Shown piece after piece: positions 8,020-14,456 of a DNA stretch of 33,204 bases. A program made the position numbers and the translations under genes. How positions within the stretch are numbered: the first letter of the stretch is position 1; the number at the start of each line of letters is the position of its first letter. Under the pieces are notes generated by a model. It was not told the origin of the DNA. It did no database searches and saw only the letters and a list, made by a program, of their open reading frames with translations. Origin of the DNA: Nocardia otitidiscaviarum NBRC 14405 (GTDB taxonomy: Bacteria; Actinomycetota; Actinomycetes; Mycobacteriales; Mycobacteriaceae); contig NZ_BAGD01000087.1 in the NCBI RefSeq assembly GCF_000308635.1, forward strand, positions 1-33,204, read 5' to 3'.

Positions 8020-9417
8020 TCAGTCCCGGATGTCGTCGTCGATTCGCTCGCCGAATCCGTCGCGTTCGTCCGCTGCGGCGGCGAACACGGACGCGCCCGA
8101 CCGATTGCCGATAGTCACCTCGTTGAACAGGAGATTGAGCAGCACGGCGACGATGGCGGTGGCGCTGATACCGGAGTGCATCACCACACCGATCCATTCC
8201 GGGAACGCGTCCCAGAATGTCGGGGCCGCAATGGGTATGACGCCGAAGGCGAGCGATACGGCCACGATCACCATGTTCAGGTTGTCCTCGTAGCGCACCC
8301 GCGCCAGCATCCGAATACCGCTGGCCGCAACGGATCCGAACAGCACCACGGCGGCACCGCCGAGCACCGCGTCCGGGATGGCGGCCACCACCGCGCCGAT
8401 GACGGGCACCAGGCCCAGCAGCATGAGCACCAGGCCGCCGGTGGCGACCACGAACCGGCTCTTGATGCCGGTCAGCGCCACCAACCCCACATTCTGCGCG
8501 AACGCGCTGCACGGGAAGCTGCCGAACAACGGTGCGAAGGCCGAGGAGGCCATATCGGCGCGCAGTCCGGCCGCCACCCGCTTGGTGTCGACCTCGGTGT
8601 CGACGATCTCGCCGATCGCGAGGATGTCCGCGGTCGCCTCGGTCATGATCACCAGGATCACGATGGTCATGGCCACGATGGCCCCGACCTCGAAGGTCGG
8701 CGGACCGAAGGGGAACAGCGGCGGCAGCGCCACCAGTGGGCTGTCGCCGACGTCGGAGAAGTCGGCGCGACCGAGGACGACGGCCACCACGGTGCCCAGC
8801 ACCAGGCCGATGAGGATCGACAGCCGGGAGATCGCGCCCTGGAAGACCCGGCTGATCACCAGGATCACCAACAGGGTCAGGCCCGCGAAACCGATATCGG
8901 CCATGGACCCGTAGTCGGGTTGTCCCGGATCACCGCCCATCGCCCAGCGCAGTGCGACCGGCAGCAGCGACAGCCCGATCACCGTGATGATGGTGCCGGT
9001 CACCACCGCCGGGAACAGCCGCACCAGATGCGCGAACACCGACGACAGCACCAGGCCGATCACACCGGCCACGATGATGGATCCGTAGACCGCGCTCAGG
9101 CCGCCGCTCTCGGAGATGGCCACCATGGTGGAGACGCTCACGAACGACACGCCCTGCACGATGGGCAATCGGCTGCCGACCGGACCGATGCCCAGCGCCT
9201 GGAGCATCGTGGCCAGTCCGGACACGAACAGACCCGCGGTGACCAGCAGCGCCATCTCCCCCGGCGACAGCCCGGCCGCACCGCCCACGATGAGTGGCGG
9301 CGCGATCACCCCGCCGTACATGGTGAGGATGTGCTGGGTACCGTAGGCGAGGGTGGCCAGCGGCGGATAGGTCTCGTCCTCGGGCCCCGGGGTCCGGTTC
9401 TTGTTGAAGAGCTTCAC
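8020..9417 (-). CDS. NCS2-family urate/xanthine permease
   Basis: Integral membrane nucleobase:cation symporter (NAT/NCS2 family) that would import urate or xanthine. The 465-aa protein has about 12-14 hydrophobic segments. It carries the NAT signature QNVGLVALTG near residue 310, and the upstream FGSFPCSAFAQN segment is also typical. An N-terminal TLAYGTQHILTMYGGVIAPPL segment matches the family start with its conserved Gln-His. The start is GTG at 9417, with GGGAG about 11 nt upstream and 15 nt after the uricase stop. Position between urate oxidase and the glyoxylate genes favours urate or xanthine over uracil, but the exact substrate cannot be fixed from sequence alone. Confidence 0.88.
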   Translation of the reverse strand: MKLFNKNRTPGPEDETYPPLATLAYGTQHILTMYGGVIAPPLIVGGAAGLSPGEMALLVTAGLFVSGLATMLQALGIGPVGSRLPIVQGVSFVSVSTMVAISESGGLSAVYGSIIVAGVIGLVLSSVFAHLVRLFPAVVTGTIITVIGLSLLPVALRWAMGGDPGQPDYGSMADIGFAGLTLLVILVISRVFQGAISRLSILIGLVLGTVVAVVLGRADFSDVGDSPLVALPPLFPFGPPTFEVGAIVAMTIVILVIMTEATADILAIGEIVDTEVDTKRVAAGLRADMASSAFAPLFGSFPCSAFAQNVGLVALTGIKSRFVVATGGLVLMLLGLVPVIGAVVAAIPDAVLGGAAVVLFGSVAASGIRMLARVRYEDNLNMVIVAVSLAFGVIPIAAPTFWDAFPEWIGVVMHSGISATAIVAVLLNLLFNEVTIGNRSGASVFAAAADERDGFGERIDDDIRD

Positions 9418-9432
9418 GGATGCATCACTCCC

Positions 9433-10338
9433 TCAACAGAATCCGGGCACGGCGAACCAGGCGGCCCCGGGATCGGAGGCGTCGTCACGGTGCACGCTGG
9501 CCTCGATCAGCCCGTAGGGGCGATCGGCGGCGATGAACACCTCGCCCGGGTTCTCCACGTGGAACGGGCTCAGGTCCACCAGGAAGTGGTGCTTGTTGGG
9601 CGCGGAGAACTTGATCTCGGCGACCTCCGGAAGCTGTTCCAGCACAGCGCGTCCCATGCTGTAGAGGGTCTGTTGCAGGGCGAGCGAGTGCACCGCCGCG
9701 AACTGCCGCAGCAGAATCGAACGGATGGCGTCGAAGGACTTGTCCCAGTTCACGTCCAGGTGGTCGTAACGCCACCGAGCCACCAGCGAGGTGGCCATGA
9801 TGCGGTCCTTGGTGGGCCGCAGGGTGGTGTACTTGTCCTCGAAGAAGCCGTGGAATTCCGACCCCGTGGACTTGAGCAGCACCAGATCCCGCAGCCCGGA
9901 CACCACGTGAGTGCGCCGGTCCGGGCCGTAGCCGTCCATATTGACCACGGTGGTGCGCACCTCGGAGCTGCCGCGCACGAAAGCGTGATCATGCTCCGCG
10001 CCGTCCATCGGTATGCGGTTCCAGGCGTACTCCTCGATCTCGATGCGCGCCCCGTCCGCGCCGGGAGTGCGGGAGATGAAGTGGTCGGCCAGTACCAGCG
10101 CGAAGTCCTCGACCGCCTCCACCCCCTTCTCCTTGGCGAAGGCGAAGGCGGTGTTCTTCTGAGTGTCGGTGGGCAGCACATCCTTCTGGTCGCCGGTGAT
10201 GTGCGCGTCGTCGAACCTGCCCCGCAGCGAGGTGGAGACGTTGAGGTCCCGGATCCGGTGCCGGTCGGTGTCGCGGTAGACGCGCACGATCCGGTTCTCG
10301 GCCTTCCCGTATTGGTTGGGGCCCAGCTGAATGGCCAC
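9433..10338 (-). CDS. Urate oxidase (copy 1)
   Basis: Cofactor-free oxidation of urate to 5-hydroxyisourate. The catalytic pieces are present: QYGK (Lys12), LPTDTQKNT (Thr57-Asp58), the FHGFFEDKYTTL block, and PNKHHFLVDL containing the conserved Asn and His. The C-terminus ends in AVPGFC, like the Arthrobacter-type enzymes. I start at the GTG at 10338: AGGGAG lies 9 nt upstream and the resulting MAIQLGPNQYGK aligns with MSITLGPNRYGK of the second copy. The TTG at 10347 abuts the Shine-Dalgarno and is unlikely. The protein is 301 aa. By eye it is only about half identical to copy 2 at 15861-16733, so this is not a recent duplication. Confidence 0.95.
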   Translation of the reverse strand: MAIQLGPNQYGKAENRIVRVYRDTDRHRIRDLNVSTSLRGRFDDAHITGDQKDVLPTDTQKNTAFAFAKEKGVEAVEDFALVLADHFISRTPGADGARIEIEEYAWNRIPMDGAEHDHAFVRGSSEVRTTVVNMDGYGPDRRTHVVSGLRDLVLLKSTGSEFHGFFEDKYTTLRPTKDRIMATSLVARWRYDHLDVNWDKSFDAIRSILLRQFAAVHSLALQQTLYSMGRAVLEQLPEVAEIKFSAPNKHHFLVDLSPFHVENPGEVFIAADRPYGLIEASVHRDDASDPGAAWFAVPGFC

Positions 10339-10343
10339 GGTGA

Positions 10344-10676
10344 TCAACTCCCTCTGTAGACGGAACAGGCGAAGGGGCTCAGCAGCAGCGGCACATGGTG
10401 GTGGCCGCTGTCGGCGGGGGTGAAGGTGATGTCGACGGCGGAGAGGAAGTAGTCCTGCCCGGTGGTCGCGGCGTAGTAGGCGACCCCGAAGACCAGCCGG
10501 TAGCCGCCGGGGTCCAGCCGGTCGAGCCCGAAATCGCGGATACGGCCGTCCGAGTCGGTGACCGCGATGGCGAGGACTTCGGCGGTATCGCCGTCGACGC
10601 GTTCCAGCCGCACGGGCACGCCGACGGCGGGCCGCCCCAGGGCGGTGTCGAGGACATGGGTGGTGACGGCGCTCAT
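10344..10676 (-). CDS. 5-Hydroxyisourate hydrolase (copy 1, transthyretin-like)
   Basis: Opens the ring of 5-hydroxyisourate to give OHCU. The 110-aa protein has the three conserved parts of the family: THVLDTALGRPA at the N-terminus with the active-site His, an Arg in the central DSDGRIRDFG strand, and GHHHVPLLLSP followed by the C-terminal tetrapeptide YRGS that defines HIU hydrolases against transthyretins. The ATG overlaps the stop of the OHCU decarboxylase gene (ATGA), and its own stop lies 5 nt before the uricase GTG. The three genes are almost certainly co-translated. Confidence 0.95.
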   Translation of the reverse strand: MSAVTTHVLDTALGRPAVGVPVRLERVDGDTAEVLAIAVTDSDGRIRDFGLDRLDPGGYRLVFGVAYYAATTGQDYFLSAVDITFTPADSGHHHVPLLLSPFACSVYRGS

Positions 10677-11173
10677 GCGGGCACCACCACCCGGCGCAGG
10701 CGCAGCAGCGCGATCTTGCGCAACTCCACCGCCACCACCGCGGCCTCGGTCTCCGGGTCGTTGCCCAGCCGCAGCAGCAGGGCCGCGAGCACCTCGGAAC
10801 TGGTCAGCCCGGTGGCGCAGATGAGGAAGACGCGGCCGAAGCGCTTCTCGTACAGGCGGTTCGCCGAACGCAGGGCGGCGGCGGTCTCCACGTCGGCATC
10901 GATGCGGGACTGCTCCTCGCGGGACCAGGAGGCGCCGCGGCCGGAGCCGGGAGCGCGCTCGCCGATGCGCGGGTGGGCGGCGAGCGCGCGCTCCACGGCC
11001 TCGGGGCGCAGCGCTCCGGCCAGTTGTTCGGCGGTACCCAGCAGGCTGTCGAGGTCCGGGTAGGGCCGGGCGTCGAGCAGCGCGTCGGCCCATTCGGGCA
11101 CATCGCAGCAGTCGAGCAGGGCCGGGCGCAGCCAGGCGGCCTCCATACTGTTGAACTCGTCGAGCACGACCAT
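10673..11173 (-). CDS. OHCU decarboxylase (copy 1)
   Basis: Converts 2-oxo-4-hydroxy-4-carboxy-5-ureidoimidazoline to (S)-allantoin, the last step of the uricase triad. The signatures are LAAHPRIGER with the catalytic His, WSREEQS, and the C-terminal RFGRVFLICATG block followed by a basic helix. Starting at the ATG at 11173 gives 166 aa beginning MVVLDEFNS, the usual family start (an FN-S motif at the N-terminus). A longer frame from 11236 would put 21 unconserved residues in front. It is the first gene of the ten-gene minus-strand unit. The linker between HPRIGER and WSREEQS is shorter than in copy 2. Confidence 0.93.
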   Translation of the reverse strand: MVVLDEFNSMEAAWLRPALLDCCDVPEWADALLDARPYPDLDSLLGTAEQLAGALRPEAVERALAAHPRIGERAPGSGRGASWSREEQSRIDADVETAAALRSANRLYEKRFGRVFLICATGLTSSEVLAALLLRLGNDPETEAAVVAVELRKIALLRLRRVVVPA

Positions 11174-11245
11174 GAGCTGCACTTTCTCGTATTGCGGAAG
11201 TTGAATTCCGACTAACGAAATAGTGGCACGGATCACGCCCTGACG

Positions 11246-11260
11246 TCAACAGTTTGTTGA
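11246..11260. promoter_or_regulatory. Candidate operator upstream of the urate operon
   Basis: TCAACAGTTTGTTGA is a perfect inverted repeat (6-bp arms, 3-nt centre), 73 nt upstream of the first gene of the urate-to-glycerate unit and downstream of the terminator of the DauR-like gene. The position and symmetry fit a binding site for one of the local regulators. Which protein binds it (DauR-like, IclR or PucR) is not determined. Confidence 0.5.
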
Positions 11261-11314
11261 AGTTCCGTGCCGACAGTCTGCCCCCAGGCGCGACGCAACT
11301 ACCCGTAAAACGAC

Positions 11315-11341
11315 GAATCCCGCTGCCGTGCAGCGGGATTC
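11315..11341 (-). terminator. Intrinsic terminator after the DauR-like gene
   Basis: A 12-bp perfect stem (GAATCCCGCTGC with its complement) closes a 3-nt loop. It begins 18 nt after the stop of the DauR-like gene. On the minus strand it is followed by CGTCGTTTTAC, a short T-tract a few bases after the stem. It should separate the two-gene regulatory unit from the urate operon, which then needs its own promoter in 11174-11314. Confidence 0.7.
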
Positions 11342-11359
11342 AGGAAACTCCGAACCGGG

Positions 11360-11749
11360 TCAGGACCGGGTGCGGTTGAGATAGTTGTAGACGGTGAACC
11401 GGGTGACGCCCAACGCCTCGGCAACCTTCTCGGCGGATTTCCGGTAGCTGAACGCGCCCCGCTCCTCCAGCAACCGCACCGCCCGCTGCTTCTCGTCGCG
11501 CGGCAGATCGGCCAGCCGACCACCGAATTCGGCGGCGACATCGCTGAGCAGACGGTCGATACCCTGATCGGTCTCCGCGCCCGGTGCGGCCAGTCGCACC
11601 CCGGCAAGGGTCGTGCCCTCCCACACCAGCGGAACGTCATCGGGGGCGCACTCCTGCGGTGGCACCAGCCTGCCACCGATCCGCTCCAGCAGCGGAGCCA
11701 CCGTCACCAGCACCGGATGGCTCGTGTCCAGCGTCGCGCGCTCACTCAT
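11360..11749 (-). CDS. DauR/YheO-type helix-turn-helix regulator (short form)
   Basis: A 129-aa protein whose C-terminus (about residues 98-126: GAFSYRKSAEKVAEALGVTR then FTVYNYLNR) matches the HTH_22 domain of DauR/YheO regulators. The N-terminal 80 residues may be a reduced sensor. They are shorter than the PAS-like YheO domain, which makes full members about 220-240 aa, and I see no clear ligand motif. ATG at 11749 is preferred over a GTG at 11755; either way it overlaps the stop of the upstream thiamine-binding protein gene, so the two are one transcript. A strong terminator follows. Its placement directly ahead of the urate operon suggests it regulates that operon. Confidence 0.75.
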   Translation of the reverse strand: MSERATLDTSHPVLVTVAPLLERIGGRLVPPQECAPDDVPLVWEGTTLAGVRLAAPGAETDQGIDRLLSDVAAEFGGRLADLPRDEKQRAVRLLEERGAFSYRKSAEKVAEALGVTRFTVYNYLNRTRS

Positions 11750-11984
11750 CGACACGCTCGACCTGCAGGGTCACCCGGGTCGCACCGTGTGCGAAGGCGG
11801 CGGCGAGCATATCGCGCAGCGCGGGCAGCAGGGTCTCGTCGGAACCCGATACCGACGTGCCCAGGGGGCCGAATTCACAAGCCAGACCGGCACTTTGCAG
11901 GACATCGAGGGTTTCGGTGGCGTGCGGCGGCGGCTGCCCTTCGCCGTGGAAGGGTTCGGTGGTGAACTCCGCGCGCAGCCGCAT
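11742..11984 (-). CDS. Thiamine-binding protein, MTH1187/YkoF-like (Thiamine_BP)
   Basis: A small 80-aa protein of the MTH1187/YqgV family (formerly DUF77), which folds as a ferredoxin-like domain and in characterised members binds thiamine or related ligands. It opens with the strand MRLRAEFTTEPF. It has the family-like alternation EALDVLQSAGL-type helix, then FGPLGTSVSG with the GT-S ligand-loop pattern, and ends in a long helix and a final strand (RVTLQVERV). The ATG at 11984 was chosen because the sequence upstream has no family resemblance. It is the first gene of a two-gene unit with the DauR-like regulator (8-nt overlap). The link with a ThDP-dependent pathway (gcl) nearby is an inference. 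Confidence 0.72.
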   Translation of the reverse strand: MRLRAEFTTEPFHGEGQPPPHATETLDVLQSAGLACEFGPLGTSVSGSDETLLPALRDMLAAAFAHGATRVTLQVERVDE

Positions 11985-12020
11985 GGCCCTCAGGCTACCG
12001 CCACCACTCCCCCGGTAAAC

Positions 12021-12035
12021 TTCCGCCATCCGGAA
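12021..12035. promoter_or_regulatory. Candidate IclR-type operator in divergent promoter
   Basis: TTCCG-CCATC-CGGAA is a perfect inverted repeat within the 70-nt gap between the divergent thiamine-binding-protein gene and the iclR-family gene. It is overlaid by two direct copies of AAACTTC (12017-12023, 12034-12040) spaced 17 bp apart. The location is typical for autoregulation by an IclR protein controlling both directions; this is inference from position and symmetry. Confidence 0.45.
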
Positions 12036-12054
12036 ACTTCGACGAGGCGGTTCA

Positions 12055-12813
12055 GTGGCGAATTCAACCAGCGGGCGCTCCGGTGGCGTGCAGTCGGTGG
12101 AGCGGGCGTTCGGACTGCTGGAGACCATGGCCGACCAGGGCGGCGTGATGGGACTGTCGCAGTTGGCCGAGGCGTCCGGCCTGCCGCTACCCACGATCCA
12201 CCGGCTGGTGCGCACCCTCGTCGATCTGGGGTATCTGCACCAGGATCCGTCGCGGCAGTACGTGCTGGGGCCGAAGCTGATCAAACTGGGCGAGAGTTCG
12301 GCGCGCATGCTCAGCTCGCAGGCGCGACCGCATCTGGCGCGGCTGGTGGACGAACTCGGGGAATCGGCCAATATGGCCATGCTGGACGGGGATCGGATCG
12401 TCTACGTCGCCCAGGTGCCCTCGCGACATTCGGTGCGCATGTTCACCGAGGTGGGCCGCCGGGTGCTGCCGCACTGCACCGCGGTGGGCAAGGCCATTCT
12501 GGCCGGAATGCCGCCGGAACGCGTACGAGAGCTGTTGCAGCGCACCGGCATGCCGCGCTACACCGACCACACCGTCACCGACGCCCGGGAATTCACGCGG
12601 CAGTTGGAGCGCGCCGCCGAGAACGGCTACGCCATGGACGACGGAGAGCAGGAGGTGGGCGTGCGCTGCGTCGCCGTCGCCGTGCCCGAAGCCCCCGCGC
12701 GGCTGGCCATCTCGATCTCGGGACCGGCGGGGCGGATGAGCGATGAGCTGGTGGCGCGGGCGGTGCCCCTGCTCGCGCAGGTCGGCCGCGCGGTGGCGGC
12801 CGACCTGCGGTGA
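12055..12813 (+). CDS. IclR-family transcriptional regulator
   Basis: A 252-aa regulator with the full IclR layout. The N-terminal winged helix is at about residues 14-75 (SVERAFGLLETMADQGG, then LSQLAEASGLPLPTIHRLVR and LVDLGYL). The C-terminal effector domain follows (MLDGDRIVYVAQVPS, VGRRVLPHCTAVGKAILAG, AREFTRQLERAAENGYAMDD, GVRCVAVAVP). The GTG start at 12055 has GAGGCGG 5 nt upstream. It is divergent from the thiamine-binding protein/DauR-like pair and convergent with the AzgA permease gene (4-nt gap). IclR proteins of the AllR type control allantoin and glyoxylate genes in several bacteria; that role is likely here from context but the effector cannot be read from the sequence. Confidence 0.9.
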   Translation: MANSTSGRSGGVQSVERAFGLLETMADQGGVMGLSQLAEASGLPLPTIHRLVRTLVDLGYLHQDPSRQYVLGPKLIKLGESSARMLSSQARPHLARLVDELGESANMAMLDGDRIVYVAQVPSRHSVRMFTEVGRRVLPHCTAVGKAILAGMPPERVRELLQRTGMPRYTDHTVTDAREFTRQLERAAENGYAMDDGEQEVGVRCVAVAVPEAPARLAISISGPAGRMSDELVARAVPLLAQVGRAVAADLR

Positions 12814-12817
12814 AACA

Positions 12818-14266
12818 CTAACCACCCAGGACGAGTTCGATACCGGAGATGGCGAAGTAGGCGGCGAAGACCGCGCTCACGATCCACACCAGCCCGTGGA
12901 TCTCCTTGAACTTGCCGCGCGCCGCCTTGATCACCACGTAGGCGATCAGGCCGGCACCGACGCCATTGGTGATGGAGTAGGTGAACGGCATGAGCACGAT
13001 GGTCACGAAGGCCGGGATGGCCACTTCCAGATCCGACCAGTCGATCTTGCGGGCCTGGGTCATCATGAGCGCGCCCACCAGCACCAGGGCGGGTGCGGCG
13101 GCCTGGATCGGCACCACCGCCGCCAGCGGCGTGAAGAAGATGGCCGCGCAGAACAGTCCACCGGTGACCACACTCGTGAGTCCGGTACGGGCCCCCTCAC
13201 CGACGCCCGTAGCGGATTCCACGTACACCGTGCTGCCCGCGCCGCCGGTGGCCCCGCCGATGATCTGCGCGACGCCGTCGGTGGTCAGGATCTTGCCGAA
13301 GCCGGGCATGCTGCCCTTCTCGTCCAGCAGTCCGGCCTCGTCGCAGACGCCGAAGACGGTGCCCATGGCGTCGAAGAAGCCGGTCAGCACCAGGGTGAAC
13401 AGCACCACGCTGGCGACCAGCGCACCCGCCTCGGCGAAGCCGCCGAACAGGTCGACATTGAACATGAGTCCGAAATCCGGTGCGGCGAACAAGGATTCGG
13501 GTGCCTCCGGAACGACGGTGCCCCAGGCCATGGGATCGATGGTGGCCACGGAGTTGATGATGATGGCGAGTACCGTCGCCACCGCGATGCTGATCAGCAT
13601 GGCGCCGGGCACCTTGCGGGCGAACAGCGCCAGCATGAGCAGCAGTCCGACCGCGAACACCACCACCGGCCAGCCCTCGAGATGTCCGTCCACGCCGAGC
13701 GTGACCGGCGGTCCGCCCGCCGCGCCATTGCCCACCACCCCGGAGGACACCAGGCCGATCATGGCGATGAACATACCGATGCCCACGCCGATTGCGTTCT
13801 TGAGCGCCAGCGGAATCGCGTTGATGATCATGGTGCGCAGGCCGGTGGCGGCCAGCACCACGATCACCGCGCCCATGAGCACCACCAGTCCCATGGCCTG
13901 CGGCCAGGTCATGTGCGGAGCCGCCTGGTAGGCGACCACCGGAACCAGACCCAGGCCCGCGGCCAGGGCGAGCGGCACATTGCCGACCAGACCCATGAGC
14001 ACGGTCGAGAGTCCGGCGGCGAGCGCCGTCGCGGTGGTCAGCTGGGGAATGCTGAGTTTGTCGCCGTTGATGTCGGTGACCCCGCCGAGAATCAGCGGCA
14101 CCAGCAGGATGACGTAGGCCATCGCCACGAATGTGGTGATGCCGCCGCGGATTTCGCGGGAAACGGTGGTCCGCCGTTCGCTCAGTTTGAAGAACCGGTC
14201 GAGTGGCGACCGGACGGCGACGGTATCCGGCTGTGATCGGCCGGACGGGGACTGGAGCTGGGTCAT
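12818..14266 (-). CDS. AzgA-type purine permease (NCS2 superfamily)
   Basis: Membrane permease for hypoxanthine, guanine or adenine; here possibly 8-oxoguanine. The 482-aa protein begins with a cytoplasmic segment, then STEIRGGITTFVAMAYVILL-like sequence (SREIRGGITTFVAMAY), the hallmark start of the AzgA/PbuG group. It continues with about 12 hydrophobic segments, GNVPLALAAGLGLVPVVAY near residue 115, a FFDAMGTVFGVCDEAGLL block near 280 and ESATGVGEGARTGLTSVV near 345, both conserved in this group. ATG at 14266 has GAGGAGG 6 nt upstream. It is the last gene of the second uricolytic unit, following the 8-oxoguanine deaminase gene after a 190-nt structured gap. Confidence 0.9.
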   Translation of the reverse strand: MTQLQSPSGRSQPDTVAVRSPLDRFFKLSERRTTVSREIRGGITTFVAMAYVILLVPLILGGVTDINGDKLSIPQLTTATALAAGLSTVLMGLVGNVPLALAAGLGLVPVVAYQAAPHMTWPQAMGLVVLMGAVIVVLAATGLRTMIINAIPLALKNAIGVGIGMFIAMIGLVSSGVVGNGAAGGPPVTLGVDGHLEGWPVVVFAVGLLLMLALFARKVPGAMLISIAVATVLAIIINSVATIDPMAWGTVVPEAPESLFAAPDFGLMFNVDLFGGFAEAGALVASVVLFTLVLTGFFDAMGTVFGVCDEAGLLDEKGSMPGFGKILTTDGVAQIIGGATGGAGSTVYVESATGVGEGARTGLTSVVTGGLFCAAIFFTPLAAVVPIQAAAPALVLVGALMMTQARKIDWSDLEVAIPAFVTIVLMPFTYSITNGVGAGLIAYVVIKAARGKFKEIHGLVWIVSAVFAAYFAISGIELVLGG

Positions 14267-14317
14267 GGCTGCCCTCCTCAGGGCATAGCCGACCTGCGGT
14301 CCGACCCGAATGTGCCG

Positions 14318-14408
14318 GACCGAGATTCGGTCGTTGCTGTTGTGGGGTCTCTACCGCGTGGAATGCGGTCTGCCCCTGTTGATCAACTGCTCCGGAGTAA
14401 GGCTCCGG
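14318..14408 (-). promoter_or_regulatory. Structured leader upstream of the AzgA permease gene
   Basis: The 190-nt gap between the 8-oxoguanine deaminase and azgA-like genes holds three stems: 14392-14408 (CCGGAG/CTCCGG, 5-nt loop); 14344-14376 (GGGG/CCCC outer stem and ACCGC/GCGGT inner stem split by an asymmetric internal loop, 7-nt apical loop); and 14318-14332 (GACCGA/TCGGTC, 3-nt loop). GTTGATCAAC (14378-14387) is a palindrome between the first two. No T-tract marks a terminator. I do not recognise a named riboswitch class. It could be a ligand-sensing leader, a protein-binding region, or a processing site between two cistrons. Confidence 0.35.
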
Positions 14409-14456
14409 TGGCCTGTGTTTCCTTCCGTGCGCTCGTGTGGGGTCATCGGGAGTGGG

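Noticed and set aside
8176..10359. A 727-codon plus-strand frame opposite the permease and uricase genes
   Set aside because: Antisense shadow caused by high GC; the translated sequence is low-complexity (His/Arg/Gly-rich) and the opposite strand holds well-recognised enzymes.
10673..11236. Longer OHCU decarboxylase starting at 11236
   Set aside because: The first 21 residues are not family-like, while the ATG at 11173 gives the usual N-terminus.
14347..14357. GTCTCTACC on the plus strand, similar to the J2/3 core of purine riboswitches
   Set aside because: It lies on the strand opposite to both neighbouring genes, no plus-strand gene follows, and the other conserved purine-riboswitch segments are missing.
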